Source: Chrysaora quinquecirrha
Taxonomy: Eukaryota > Cnidaria > Scyphozoa > Semaeostomeae > Pelagiidae
Direction: 5' to 3'
Assembly: GCA_014526335.1 (NCBI GenBank)
Contig: JACTAT010000037.1
Coordinates: forward strand, 14,420,105 to 14,484,104
Length of the DNA stretch: 64,000 nt
Shown: in pieces, positions 9,730 to 20,144 of the stretch
How positions within the stretch are numbered: position 1 is the first letter of the stretch
How the letters are laid out: each line of letters starts with the position of its first letter
Position numbers and translations under genes: made by a program
The notes under the pieces: generated by a model
Told to the model about the DNA's origin: nothing
Database searches by the model: none
Seen by the model: only the letters and a program-made list of their open reading frames with translations

Positions 9730-12700
9730 TCAATCAAATTTGATTCCGAGTTCTCCAATAGAAGAATACAATGTCCTCATCATGTCTTCCTGTTCTAATG
9801 AAAGTAACACAGCACGATGATTGAACAGATCGCATAAAACCCTGTTTATTGGAGAATAAGAAAGGGAAGAATCTCCCTTTACCCGCTGTAATAACCAGTC
9901 TGTAATAAACTCGACTTCATCCGCTGCAAAGTTGTTTTCTTCAAGGTTGATACTTTCAATCAAACAAGCCAGCCTCATAAGATCAGTAGCCAGACTTCGT
10001 CCTCCAAGAGAACAATAACTGAGATTCAATTTCTTTATCTTGATGTTGTGACTTGAATTAACAGATAAGGATTCGAGATGATCAGCCATGTCTTTCATGT
10101 CAGCTGTTATAAAATCGTTACCAGAAAGGTCAAAATCTTCTACAAAACAAGCTAACCTCATAAGATCAGCAGCCAGATTATTTCCTCCAAGAGAACAATG
10201 GCTGAGATTCAATTTTTTGATCTTGATTGTGTGATTTGAATTACAGGCTAAGGATTTGAGATGCTCTGCCATGTCTTTCATGTCAACTGCTGTGAAGCTG
10301 TTATACGAAAGGTCAACATCTTCAACAAAACAAGCTAACCTCATAAGATCAGCAGCCAGATTATTTCCCCCAAGAGAACAATGGCTGAGATTCAATTTTT
10401 TTATCTTGATTGTGTGACTTGAATTACAGGCGAAGGATTTGAGATGCTCTGCAATGTCTTTCATGTCAACTGCTGTGAAGCTGTTATACGAAAGGTCAAT
10501 ATCTTCAACAAAACAAGCTAACCTCATAAGATCAGCAGCCAGATTATTTCCTCCAAGAGAACAATAGCTGAGACTCAATTTCTTTATCTTGATTGTGTGA
10601 CTTGAATTAACAGATAAGGATTCGAGATGATCAGCCATGTGTTTCATGTCAACTGCTGTGAAGCTGTTATGCCAAAGGTCAACATCTTCAACAAAACATG
10701 CTAACCTCATAAGATCAGCAGCCAGATTTCTTCCTCCAAGAGAACAATGTCTGAGATTCAATTTCTTGATCTTGATTGTGTGACTTGAATTAACAGATAA
10801 GGATTCGAGATGATCTGCCATGTCTTTCATGTCAACTGCTGTGAAGCTGTTATACGAAAGGTCAACATCTTCAACAAAACAAGCTAACCTCATAAGATCA
10901 GTAGCCAGATTTTTTCCACCAAGAGAACATTTGCTGAGATTCAATTTCTTTATCTTGATTGTGTGACTTGAATTAACAGATAAGCATTCGAGATGATCTA
11001 CCATGTCTTTAAAGTCAACTGCTGTGAAGCTGTTATACTTAAGGTTAACATCTTCAACAAAACAAGCTAACCTCATAAGATCAGCAGCCAGATTATTTCC
11101 TCCAAGAGAACAACGTATGAGATTCAATTTCTTTATCTTGATTGTGTGACTTGAATTAACAGATAAGGATTCGAGATGATCAGCCATGTCTTTCATGTCA
11201 GCTACTGTGAAATTGTTTGAACAAAGGTTAACATCTTCAACAAAACAAGCTAGCCTCATAAGATCAGCAGCCAGATTTTTTCCTCCAAGATAACAATAGC
11301 CGAGATTCAATTTCGTTATCTTGATTGTGTGACTTGAATTGACGGATAAGCATTCGAGATGATCAGCCATGTCTTTCATGTCAACTGCTGTGAAGCAGTT
11401 AAACGAAAGAACAAAATCTTCAACAGAACAAGCTAACCTCATAAGATCAGCAGCCAGATTATTTCCCCCAAGAGAACAATGGCTGAGATTCAATTTTTTT
11501 ATCTTGATTGTGTGACTTGAATTACAGGCGAAGGATTTGAGATGCTCTGCAATGTCTTTCATGTCAACTGCTGTGAAGCTGTTATACGAAAGGTCAATAT
11601 CTTCAACAAAACAAGCTAACCTCATAAGATCAGCAGCCAGATTATTTCCTCCAAGAGGACAATAGCTGAGACTCAATTTCTTTATCTTGATTGTGTGACT
11701 TGAATTAACAGATAAGGATTCGAGATGATCAGCCATGTCTTTCATGTCAACTGCTGTGAAGCTGTTATGCCAAAGGTCAACATCTTCAACAAAACATGCT
11801 AACCTCATAAGATCAGCAGCCAGATTATTTCCTCCAAGAGAACAACACATGAGATTCAATTTCTTTATCTTGATTGTGTGACTTGAATTAACAGATAAGG
11901 ATTCGAGATGATCAGCCATGTCTTTCATGTCAACTGCTGTGAAGCTGTTTTCCGAAAGGTCAACATCTTCAACAAAACAAGCTAACCTTATAAGATCAGC
12001 AGCCAGATTATTTCCTCCAAGGGAACAACCTATGAGATTCAATTTCTTTATCTTGATTGTGTGACTTGAATTGACAGATAAGGATTCGAGATGATCCGCC
12101 ATGTCTTCCATGTCAACTGCTGTGAAGCTGTTTTCTGAAAGGTCAACATCTTCAACAAAACAAGCTAACCTCATAAGATCAGTTGCCAGATTATTTCCTC
12201 CAAGAGAACAACACATGAGATTCAATTTCTTTATCTTGATTGTGTGACTTGAATTGACAGATAAGGATTCCAGACGATCCGCCATGTCTTTTATGTCAAC
12301 TGCTGTGAAGTTGTTATGCCAAAGGTCAACATCTGCAACAAAACAAGCTAACCTTATAAGATCAGCAGCCAGATTATTTCCTCCAAGAGAACAATTCCGG
12401 AGATCCAATTTCTTCATCTTGATTGTGTGACTTGAATTAACAGATAAGCATTCGAGATGATTGACCATGTCTTTAAAGTCAACTGCTGTAAACTCGGTAC
12501 CAACAAGATCAAAATTTTCCAGCAAACAAGCAAACCTCATAACATCATGAGCCAGATTTCTTCCATTTAGCTCGCATCGTTGAAGCGACATACTTTGCAA
12601 TTTTAAATTGTCCTTTATTTCCGTGCACTGTGACAAAAGTTTATTTAGAAAACTCAAAGGTATCTTTTGGTAATATATAAAAAAAGCACGAAAATACGGA

Positions 12701-13872
12701 ATAATCTCAGCGAGATACAGATACGATTTTTCTGACAGTGAACATTCAATGTGAATAACTCCATCTTCCAATGAATTCCTGAATACATCTGTTTCATCAT
12801 TCTTGCGCAACAATGCAGCAAAATGACGTAAAAGCAAGACATCAATTTCTGAGGAGACAGAAAAATCATAAAGTTTGACATTCACTCGACAAGGCAAATT
12901 GTCATCTTCCTCAAACAACTCAGGCATGACTCGCAACAAAAATTTTGCTTCAAAGTTTCCACTCCCCCTTTCCTCTGCAAAGGTACAAATGGTTCTAACA
13001 AACTCTTTCGACGGTTTAGAAGAATCTTCTGCAGTAAAACCCAGGAGCCAAGATTTTATTTTATCCTTCTTGCGACTTGCATTGACAAACCCTGCATAGA
13101 ATTCGACAACTTCATATAGCTCTTCATTTAATAGGTCTCGGACTGAAACACTGTTACGAAAACAGTAGTAAGCTGCCAAAAATTCTTGAAACGATAGATG
13201 TACAAACTGGCATTTCGAATCACCTGTTTTCACAACAAAGGCCTTAATAAGGTGGCTCTGCACATCAGTGGGATTTAGCTCATTAAACGAGGAGCCGTCA
13301 AAAATGATCTTTTTTTCTTTGACCAAGTGATAGCATATTTTCCCAATATTATTGAGAAATCTCCTGACAAGATCATTCCGAAAAATATCGTCTAGATCCC
13401 ATGAGGTGAAATCTTGCTCAGCATCAATGCAATGACCTCTTAAAAGCGATGCAAAAGTGCAAGAATAAATGTCTGTTAATGAGCTTATGTCGAAATTCAA
13501 CGGCTTGTCATTTCTTAACTCAAGTCTTGTTATATCTAGGATATTTCTTAAAAACAGAGGGACTGAACAGAATGCTTTCAAAAGCATAGAAGAGTCCATC
13601 CTGTCTCTAACTCTCTGGCAAATCTCGATGTCTTTACATTTGGAAATGTATGCTTCTACCATGTCATCCGTGAATCCAATAATGTCTATCATTCGAATTG
13701 TACCTGTTACTGATTGGTGCCTTTCAAGATATTTCATTGCATGAGGGCGCCCAGAAATCAGAGTATAGTGGCCTGGCAATATCTGACTATCCTTTTTCAC
13801 AATGTCGTATATCAATGAATGAATACCTTCTTTTGCTGTTGCATGTGCAAAAAGCTGGTGGAAGTCAAAGCA
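9730..13872 (-). CDS. NLR receptor, C-terminal part (NACHT remainder, WHD, LRRs)
   Basis: Cytosolic pattern-recognition-type receptor of the NACHT-LRR family. Counting from the first Leu codon at 13815, the frame carries the NACHT sensor motif ISGRPHA (about residues 20-26), a winged-helix/HD region ending in FVHLSFQEFLAAYY (about 204-217), then 15 LRR modules from about residue 405 to the end and a short C-terminal tail. The frame is open for 1,361 codons with no intron. It is the continuation of the NACHT start at 14604-15156: removing the transposon and one copy of its 8-bp target duplication gives an unbroken reading frame through ..LDECFDFHQLFAHA... The gene as it stands is interrupted, so it is either a recent null allele or it splices around the insert. 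Gene orientation matches the channel-like gene 1.1 kb upstream. Confidence 0.85.
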   Translation of the reverse strand, partial: CFDFHQLFAHATAKEGIHSLIYDIVKKDSQILPGHYTLISGRPHAMKYLERHQSVTGTIRMIDIIGFTDDMVEAYISKCKDIEICQRVRDRMDSSMLLKAFCSVPLFLRNILDITRLELRNDKPLNFDISSLTDIYSCTFASLLRGHCIDAEQDFTSWDLDDIFRNDLVRRFLNNIGKICYHLVKEKKIIFDGSSFNELNPTDVQSHLIKAFVVKTGDSKCQFVHLSFQEFLAAYYCFRNSVSVRDLLNEELYEVVEFYAGFVNASRKKDKIKSWLLGFTAEDSSKPSKEFVRTICTFAEERGSGNFEAKFLLRVMPELFEEDDNLPCRVNVKLYDFSVSSEIDVLLLRHFAALLRKNDETDVFRNSLEDGVIHIECSLSEKSYLYLAEIIPYFRAFFIYYQKIPLSFLNKLLSQCTEIKDNLKLQSMSLQRCELNGRNLAHDVMRFACLLENFDLVGTEFTAVDFKDMVNHLECLSVNSSHTIKMKKLDLRNCSLGGNNLAADLIRLACFVADVDLWHNNFTAVDIKDMADRLESLSVNSSHTIKIKKLNLMCCSLGGNNLATDLMRLACFVEDVDLSENSFTAVDMEDMADHLESLSVNSSHTIKIKKLNLIGCSLGGNNLAADLIRLACFVEDVDLSENSFTAVDMKDMADHLESLSVNSSHTIKIKKLNLMCCSLGGNNLAADLMRLACFVEDVDLWHNSFTAVDMKDMADHLESLSVNSSHTIKIKKLSLSYCPLGGNNLAADLMRLACFVEDIDLSYNSFTAVDMKDIAEHLKSFACNSSHTIKIKKLNLSHCSLGGNNLAADLMRLACSVEDFVLSFNCFTAVDMKDMADHLECLSVNSSHTIKITKLNLGYCYLGGKNLAADLMRLACFVEDVNLCSNNFTVADMKDMADHLESLSVNSSHTIKIKKLNLIRCSLGGNNLAADLMRLACFVEDVNLKYNSFTAVDFKDMVDHLECLSVNSSHTIKIKKLNLSKCSLGGKNLATDLMRLACFVEDVDLSYNSFTAVDMKDMADHLESLSVNSSHTIKIKKLNLRHCSLGGRNLAADLMRLACFVEDVDLWHNSFTAVDMKHMADHLESLSVNSSHTIKIKKLSLSYCSLGGNNLAADLMRLACFVEDIDLSYNSFTAVDMKDIAEHLKSFACNSSHTIKIKKLNLSHCSLGGNNLAADLMRLACFVEDVDLSYNSFTAVDMKDMAEHLKSLACNSNHTIKIKKLNLSHCSLGGNNLAADLMRLACFVEDFDLSGNDFITADMKDMADHLESLSVNSSHNIKIKKLNLSYCSLGGRSLATDLMRLACLIESINLEENNFAADEVEFITDWLLQRVKGDSSLSYSPINRVLCDLFNHRAVLLSLEQEDMMRTLYSSIGELGIKFD
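9880..12610 (-). repeat. Fifteen 61-residue LRR modules (183-bp coding repeat)
   Basis: Period is exactly 183 bp. Each module holds two leucine-rich repeats: an IKIKKLNLxxCSLGGNNLAADL half and a VEDVDLxxNSFTAVDMKDMADHLESL half. Only modules 1 and 15 are clearly diverged. Changes between modules concentrate at the two xx positions of each predicted beta strand (for example MC, IG, SH, GY, IR, SK, RH before Cys; SE, WH, SY, SF, CS, KY, SG before Asn). Modules 5-7 and 11-13 form a near-identical block, pointing to a six-module duplication. Confidence 0.9.
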
Positions 13873-14603
13873 CAGGGGCGCAAATCGAAAAAATTATTGG
13901 GGGGGTGTCATGAAGTGGGACCGAAGGGTATTGGTCTTTGTGTGCCGAAAAGCGCACCCACCTAGGGGGGTTCGGGGGCATGCTCCCCCGGAAAATTTTG
14001 ATAAATTGGGTTGCTAGAATCGCTCTGGTGACCATTTCAGGACTCTTTTAATGTATTTTTTGCGCAGCCCAGCTGTTGAAGAAAACCTAAGAAACAACAA
14101 GTTTTGTCAAAATTTATGTCGATGTTGTCGCCTGACGCCCGGAATTGTCCAGAAACATAAAAATAAGGCCAGAAATGGCTGACACAACTTGTCTTTGTTG
14201 TACAGCTAGGCATCTCCTGACTAACGGCAGTATTGACTACCAATACATTGTACTGTCATGAAGGGATTGGGTTGCAATTGGCCGAAAGTTGTCCCGCCTA
14301 GCTGCTCTGGCCCTTTGTTTGCTAATTTGTTCTTTCAAGAAAACATCATCACTATCTCCTGCTATGCAAAACAGCGTGGTGAATTAAGTTCAATGTTCAA
14401 TGATCTGCATGAGAGCAATTTTTTACCGATTTTTCTTTGGGTTTCGGGTACAACTCTGTTTATTACTATTGAAAATGGAAATAATTTAGTTCAGAGCCGG
14501 ATCGGGACCGACTTTATCACTATAAAGTAGCTACTGGGACCGGTTGACAAAATTATTGGGGGGGTGTCACACCCCCCCACACCCCCCCTAATTTGCGCCC
14601 CTG
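13873..14603. mobile_element. Non-autonomous hAT element inside the NLR exon
   Basis: 731-bp insert with ends CAGGGGCGCAAAT and ATTTGCGCCCCTG and perfect 8-bp target duplications TCAAAGCA at 13865-13872 and 14604-14611. CA..TG ends and an 8-bp duplication are the hAT signature. Subterminal runs read ATTATTGGGGGGGTGTCA on both sides. No transposase frame is present. A stretch GGGACCGGTTGACAAAATT near its right side recurs at 56571-56589, so related sequence exists elsewhere in the window. Confidence 0.9.
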
Positions 14604-15156
14604 TCAAAGCATTCATCTAGGCCGTCAAATATGAATAATATTCTTTCCCCATCATTATGAAAAACTCTTTCAAGTTCTTCAAAATCGATTTGAAATTTAT
14701 TTTTCAGCAGCGTCTCGATATTAACCTCTTTACCTTTATAAAGATTCAATTCTCTGAACTTAAAATAAAATATCAAATCAAACGGCATGTTATCTCTGTT
14801 GGTAAACCTCTCATTGCATGTCCATTTTAACGCCAGGAAATTTAACAGCCATGTTTTTCCTATGCCTGCAATTCCGCGGATCGTGGTCAGTTTGCTCTCT
14901 GGGACAAGGATATCGCCTAAATCAATTCTGCTAGATTTCATTCTCTCAGTCATGTCGAAATACTCGGTTCGCTCCAAGTTTTGTGATATTTCCTCTTTGT
15001 AAGTAGCACTCTCAACCATACATACTTCAACCATGACGTCTGTAAACTTCGCGCTACGAAAGCCAAACATCTCATCTTTGTCTTGTCCTTGGAATTCATG
15101 TTGGGTGACCTCGGAAAGACCATTGCGATAACTGCTCTTCACTTTTTCAGTAATGT
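14604..15156 (-). CDS. NLR receptor, NACHT N-terminal exon part
   Basis: The exon begins at 15156 right after a strong splice acceptor (TTTCTTGTTTTTAG on the minus strand), so the Met at 15166 lies in the intron and is not the start. One nucleotide of the first codon must come from an upstream exon, which was not found. The protein has a ~100-residue linker, then Walker A GIAGIGKT, a DLIFYFKFREL strand and Walker B ILFIFDGLDE, the classic NACHT NTPase set used for nucleotide-driven oligomerisation. The frame then enters the hAT insert and stops after five residues (RGAN and stop). No death-fold domain is visible within the exon. Confidence 0.8.
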
Positions 15157-15810
15157 CTAAAAACAAGAAAGGGGTTTGTAAAACCTACGTTTGAAGGCAA
15201 AGTAAACTGTCACAACACATGCACAATAACGAAATATAAGATACCGTTAACGCGAGGGACTGGATTCATCCCCAAAGAATCTACAGACAAGCAAACAGAT
15301 ACATAGATAAATAATTCTTCAACTAGTTTAGTACAAGTCATAACAAGTTTTCAGTATGCAAAGTTGCTTAGGCGAAGAGTTGTTATGCCAAAAACTAACG
15401 TTCAACGATCATTTTGTATCGAAGACACTAAAATTCAGGTTTGTCTTCCAAGAACCTTTCTGGTTCATTTCAAATACTATTATTGCACAGTTCAGTTTTG
15501 TATTTTTTTAACATCAAAATATCGAAACAATAACTCGATATAGAAAAGAAAACTGATTGAATTGTGCAATCACAGATTACAATTGCTCTACCCAATTTTT
15601 TCTTCTGTTTCTTTTCAATTGCCCTACCTTGTCGAGCTTGCAACAAACTTATCCAAATATCCAAAAAAAGTTCCTTACATTCCTATGCTTTTCGCTTCGG
15701 TAACATTTGTTTCAAAGATTTCTTTTCAGATGAGCTTCCCAAGAACAATTTTCCTACTTGATTCAATAAATACTTGGGCAGCTATCTAAAGTATTTCTCA
15801 GTTTGTTCTC

Positions 15811-16240
15811 TCAGGTGTAGCGCAAGGATCTGTTCTAGGTCACATTCTATTCAACGTATACATTAATGCTCTCGAAAAAGAATGGTAGTTTGTACAATGT
15901 CGCTGATGATAACGCTCTAGCTGCCTTTTGTAATTCGATTCAAAGCCTGATTAACATTGGAACTAGAGTCAAATGTAGCTATATAGGTTAGGTCAGAAAG
16001 AAATGACATGATCGCAAATCAAGAAAAATTCCACGCTATACTGGAATAAACATGAATAAATACAAGGATTGGAAAAAATTGAGTCTGAGAATATACTAAG
16101 ACTTCTTAGGGTAAAAGTGACCATAAGCCATCTTTGGAAGAACATATTTCCGACCTATGTAGAAAAGCTGCAGGTCAACTTAACGCCCTGAAATCAAATT
16201 ACAGAATCCCTACATAAGAGCGAAAGCTAAAGAGAGGCTA
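15811..16240 (+). mobile_element. Decayed LINE reverse-transcriptase fragment
   Basis: Plus-strand peptide SGVAQGSVLGHILFNVYINA matches the conserved VPQGSVLGPLLFNIYINDL motif of Jockey/CR1-type non-LTR reverse transcriptases. After a frameshift come LYNVADDNAL (degraded FADD box) and, near 16140-16200, HISDLCRKAAGQLNALKS, a usual post-catalytic motif. Several stops and frameshifts make it inactive. It ends against the 3' end of the channel-like gene. Confidence 0.75.
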
Positions 16241-16251
16241 GTCAAAATTTT

Positions 16252-17742
16252 TTATTCTCCATCTCCGGCTTCAAGTATGTCATTCTGTTCTGGTTTCTTC
16301 GAGTGTAGTAAGACTTCTACTTTCTTCCGGAGATGACACAAATGGAGCCAGTCAGTCTGAACCCCAAAACAGCCTTTAATATTTTTTCTAAACCACCAGT
16401 TAATATTATTTTGAAAACTAAGACAATTTTCCTCTTCAGCTGCTGCTGTTTCGACTCTACCCTTTGTTAAATTGGGATTGAGTGAGCTTCTAGCTACATA
16501 TCCGATGTAATCAACTTCTTGGTTCATCAAGTTCACAAGGAAACGTATCCGTGTTGCTTCTTCATATACTTACATCATTCTATTCTGCCATAGTGGTGAA
16601 AAATGTTTACATATTCTTAAAGTTCTGCTAGATGATCTTCTGTAAAATGGATTTTTTGTCAAACATGAAAAATTTGCTTATTTTTTGGACGTTTGGCCAT
16701 GTCACTAAACAATAATTGACAAACAGAATTCATTGAGCAATATTGTTCAAAAATATTTAAAATAATTTTTGCTGGACGCAATTAAAAAAAAGTTTGACAA
16801 GCAAAACGGGAAAAACTCTTGCTTGAAATGCAAATTCCTAATACTTGACAAACAACATCTGAGTAGGGTCTAAGACCCTTCATAGCTACAACTAATAAGT
16901 ACTAACAGCTTCAACTCTGCATGATTTCTCATGAATGATGAATATGAACAACAAGATTTACCTTGTAGCAAATTGCTCTCCATCACAATATCATCAGGTA
17001 AGGCAAATTTGACATTCAAGCAGTTCTCTAGAAAATATCTGCAAACTTTGCAAGAAGCATGTTCTGCAGATGGAATTCTAGACCATTTACGACACAAATC
17101 ACAGCACAAAACAATTAACTCCAAAATAGCCAAAAACAAGAACAAACAATTGCCAGCAAAGTAAGATATGTTTAGATGTTCTTTAGATTTCCGGGAAGCA
17201 TCTGCGCAAGTGAATTTTTGGATTTCTGTGCTATTCCCTCTGCTGTGGTTGAAGATTTTGCACTGGAAAACAGATTGAAGTAACACAATGTGCTTCTTGA
17301 GACTGTATAATGCAACCATTCCCAAAAAGAATAAAAACCTGGACACAAGTTGAAATAAATAGATGTCACGGATATGCAAATCACATTTAACTTTTCCATC
17401 GTCATCCTCTCTTCGTTTTAAATGTCCGGTTGACGTCACAATCAATACACCAGCTAAAATCCAAAATGCTATTGGAAATAGAAAGTTTATTGAAGGGATG
17501 AGCAAATTTGCTTGAAGGAAGTTTGCACCAGAGTTGTATTGGTCCACGCATTGCTGTTTTTGTACAGCGGAGCTTATTTTTTCGCATACAAAGTCTTTCT
17601 GCTGAGCTGCGAAATTGGAACAACTATATGAAAACAATATAGTCCCATACAGTGTGAAAAGGACAACCTGGATAACACCAAGCCTAGTCTGTGTATTTAA
17701 CACATAATCTTTAATTGGACCTGGAATAGTACACGCAACCAT
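16252..17742 (-). CDS. Two-exon four-TM, connexin-like channel-type protein
   Basis: Exon 1 (17742-16962) starts at an ATG with A at -3, G at +4 and an in-frame TGA upstream. It encodes 260 residues with four hydrophobic segments (about 21-41, 86-105, 127-147, 194-214). The first loop has KDFVC..QQCVDQYN, like connexin loop 1 (DFVC..C.DQ); the second loop has Cys 161, 179 and 199 with FTCADASRKSKEH before TM4, like the connexin CP..CFVSRPTEKT region. Strict connexin Cys spacing is absent, so an innexin-like or other large-pore family is possible. A CAAG|GTAAAT donor joins in phase to exon 2 (16559-16252) at an AAGAAG tandem acceptor with a weak pyrimidine tract; exon 2 gives a 102-residue cytosolic tail (FLVNLMNQEVDYIGYVA) and stop, with AATAAA overlapping it. 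Predicted 362 residues. Confidence 0.6.
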
Positions 17743-19974
17743 ATTGCTGTATTGTCTCTGTCACTCATTTGACTCCTTTCTTGAATTAACAATGAGTAAC
17801 CTAAAAAAGATGAGGAAAGATCATAGTTTGAACCGTAAAGTTTAACTCACACAAACAAAAAGTTTTAATTGTTAATTATTATAACAATGATACAGTAATT
17901 CATTTTTTAGGATTAAAGTCCCTTAGGTTTTCCGACGGTTATTAACTTGCAAGGGACTTTCAATCCTCTGCCATCTCCAAAGTTTACACGCTTGCCATTC
18001 ACCACAGGCACGCAGGAACAAAATTTATCTGCCTTGAGAAAAAAGAAGATTGTCTTTGCAATTCTGCCTGTCTTTCCTTTTGGGAGATGTCCTACAATGT
18101 CGTCGTTTTTCTGTTCACAGACTGCATATTGGTCGGCTATGTTGTCACGCTAGCGAATCTATACACACAACTGTGTTGGATACTCTGTGCACTGTTGTCG
18201 CGTTTTTGCGTACTGTTGTTGATGCGCACTACGGTGATGGGTTATTATGCTTGATGTGTATGCTTGTTGTGGTGGGGTTTTTTGCGTACTGTGGTGGATA
18301 AGCTCTATTGTGGCGGGTTATTATGCGTACTGTGGTGGGTTATTATGCTTGTTGTGGTGGGGTTTTTTGCATACTGTGGCGGATAAGCACTACTGTGGTG
18401 GGTTATTATGCTTGATGCAGTGACATTCTTTTGCTGTCTGTGGTCTGTGGTTGATACTCACTATTTGGGTGGTTTTTTGCTTCATATTGTATGGATACGG
18501 CTTTGAAAAAACAGGTCATTTTTGATCGTCACTCATATTTTGATCAACTACAAACAGATATTTTGACTATTTAAATTCGAAATTTGAAAATTTGACCAAC
18601 TGTAGGAAATTGATGACAGTCCTAGCTAAAAGAATATCCCAAAAACACAGAAAGTCTTATTGCTTAGCCTGGGTATTTAGTCTAAAAATATTCTTCTTCT
18701 CTTAATACTTCACGCGTTTGGAATAATGTGGGCAGGCCCCAGGATTACAAGTTGAATGAATTTAAAATCAAATATAGAATTTTGAAAGTGGAAAGATTTG
18801 GACGTTTGAATCTTTGATAATGAAAAGTTTCCAGTTCGAATACTTTTGTGTGAGCATCCCATGTGGAAAGCACAAAATCTATCCTGCTTACCGAAACGTG
18901 GAATCGCAAAGATTGAAGATTATTTTGAGATTGATAACGTCTTTTGTTCTTATGTACAATTTTCTTTTCTTTGTTTAGTATGTTGAAACTAATTTTTGTT
19001 TTATGCCGCAGAAAAAAACAACAGTTCAAACTTGGCCTAGATGCTCGCCTATTTTACGTGAAGAAGTCAAAGCTGGCCTATAGTGTCGGGTCAGACTGCT
19101 CGCGCAATCGCAGCTCGCCCATTTTACGGCTGGACCAAAAGTCGCCAATTTTCTTGCTCGCCCATTTTACGGCGCTCAGAGCCACATCAGCTCGTCGCAC
19201 ATGCGCATCCTCTGCGGCATTTCAATTTTTCATTAGGGGAAAAAGCACACTGGTCATCAGAAATTTTGAAAAAAAAGATTCGAGTTAAGGTTTGGAAATA
19301 GAGGTGGGGTGCACTGCGCTTTATCATTCAATAACAATAAGCGACAGGGAAGACAAGATGGAGATTGGCCTAATCTTTATCTGTTCTTCCGGTTTTGTTT
19401 TTAAAGTTCAAAGCTTTGATCGCAGGGTGATCGCAGCCCCTACAATTCCATAAAAGACTTGATTCAAACACATACCTGTTTGAATCTTTGAATGATATTA
19501 GCTCCAATATTTGCGGCATACCAGTTTTACTTTAGTTTTAGTTCACAGAATTGTAAACCAGCCAACGAAACCCAAAGTCATCAATAAGGATGACAGACAC
19601 AGAATCGCGACTCGCGAGACACGAGAAATTGTCAAAATTCAAATTCTTTTGTCTCGCCCACGCCCTTGTTCAGGGCTATCTTGAAAACACGGAACAGAGA
19701 GCACTGGAATGTTTTTTTTCTTTATTCTTCTCGACACTATATCATATATGATACATGGTCAAAAACTAAGTAGTAACAAAAATACAATATTAGTTAACAA
19801 AACAGATTACAAAAGAGGTTACATAAGTCATATTAGATAAAGCTATAAAAAGGTTTCACATTTATAAAAGCTAAAATTAAAGGCTAAACTTATACAAAAA
19901 TCAGAATCTAAATTTTAATCGTCTCTAATTTTCTTCTAGACGCCTATTATATATAACTAGCTCATGCCCGTCTC
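17743..19974. other. Upstream flank, no gene recognised
   Basis: Contains degenerate GTGGTGGGTTATTATGC-type direct repeats at about 18170-18480 and three copies of CTCGCCNATTTTACG near 19044-19170. Open frames of 65-114 codons (for example minus 18745-19029, plus 18944-19288) show no domain or splice context. Confidence 0.4.
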
Positions 19975-20112
19975 TGACCACCGCCTCAAGGACCTCCGCC
20001 TCAAGGACCTCCGCCTCAAGGACCTCCACCTCAAGGACCTCTGCCTCAAGGACCTCTGCCTTAACAACCTCTGCCTCGAGGACCTCTGCCTCAACAACCT
20101 CTGCCTCTCCAC
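19975..20112. repeat. 15-bp tandem repeat
   Basis: About nine copies of CCTCAAGGACCTCYG. Because 15 is a multiple of three, the minus strand reads an EAEVL pentapeptide repeat within a 65-codon frame (19925-20122). There is no further support for a protein. Confidence 0.8.
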
Positions 20113-20144
20113 TTAGCTCCAAGTTGGTCCTAGTCGAGGGTCCC

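Noticed and set aside
16250..16540. Plus-strand continuation of the LINE remnant (SGFKYVILFW resembling the NFNYCPLVW motif)
   Set aside because: The minus strand here reads as a coherent 102-residue coding exon in phase with the channel-like gene; the similarity is weak.
19925..20122. Protein with EAEVL pentapeptide repeats
   Set aside because: Fully explained by a 15-bp tandem repeat; no start context, splice signal or flanking domain.
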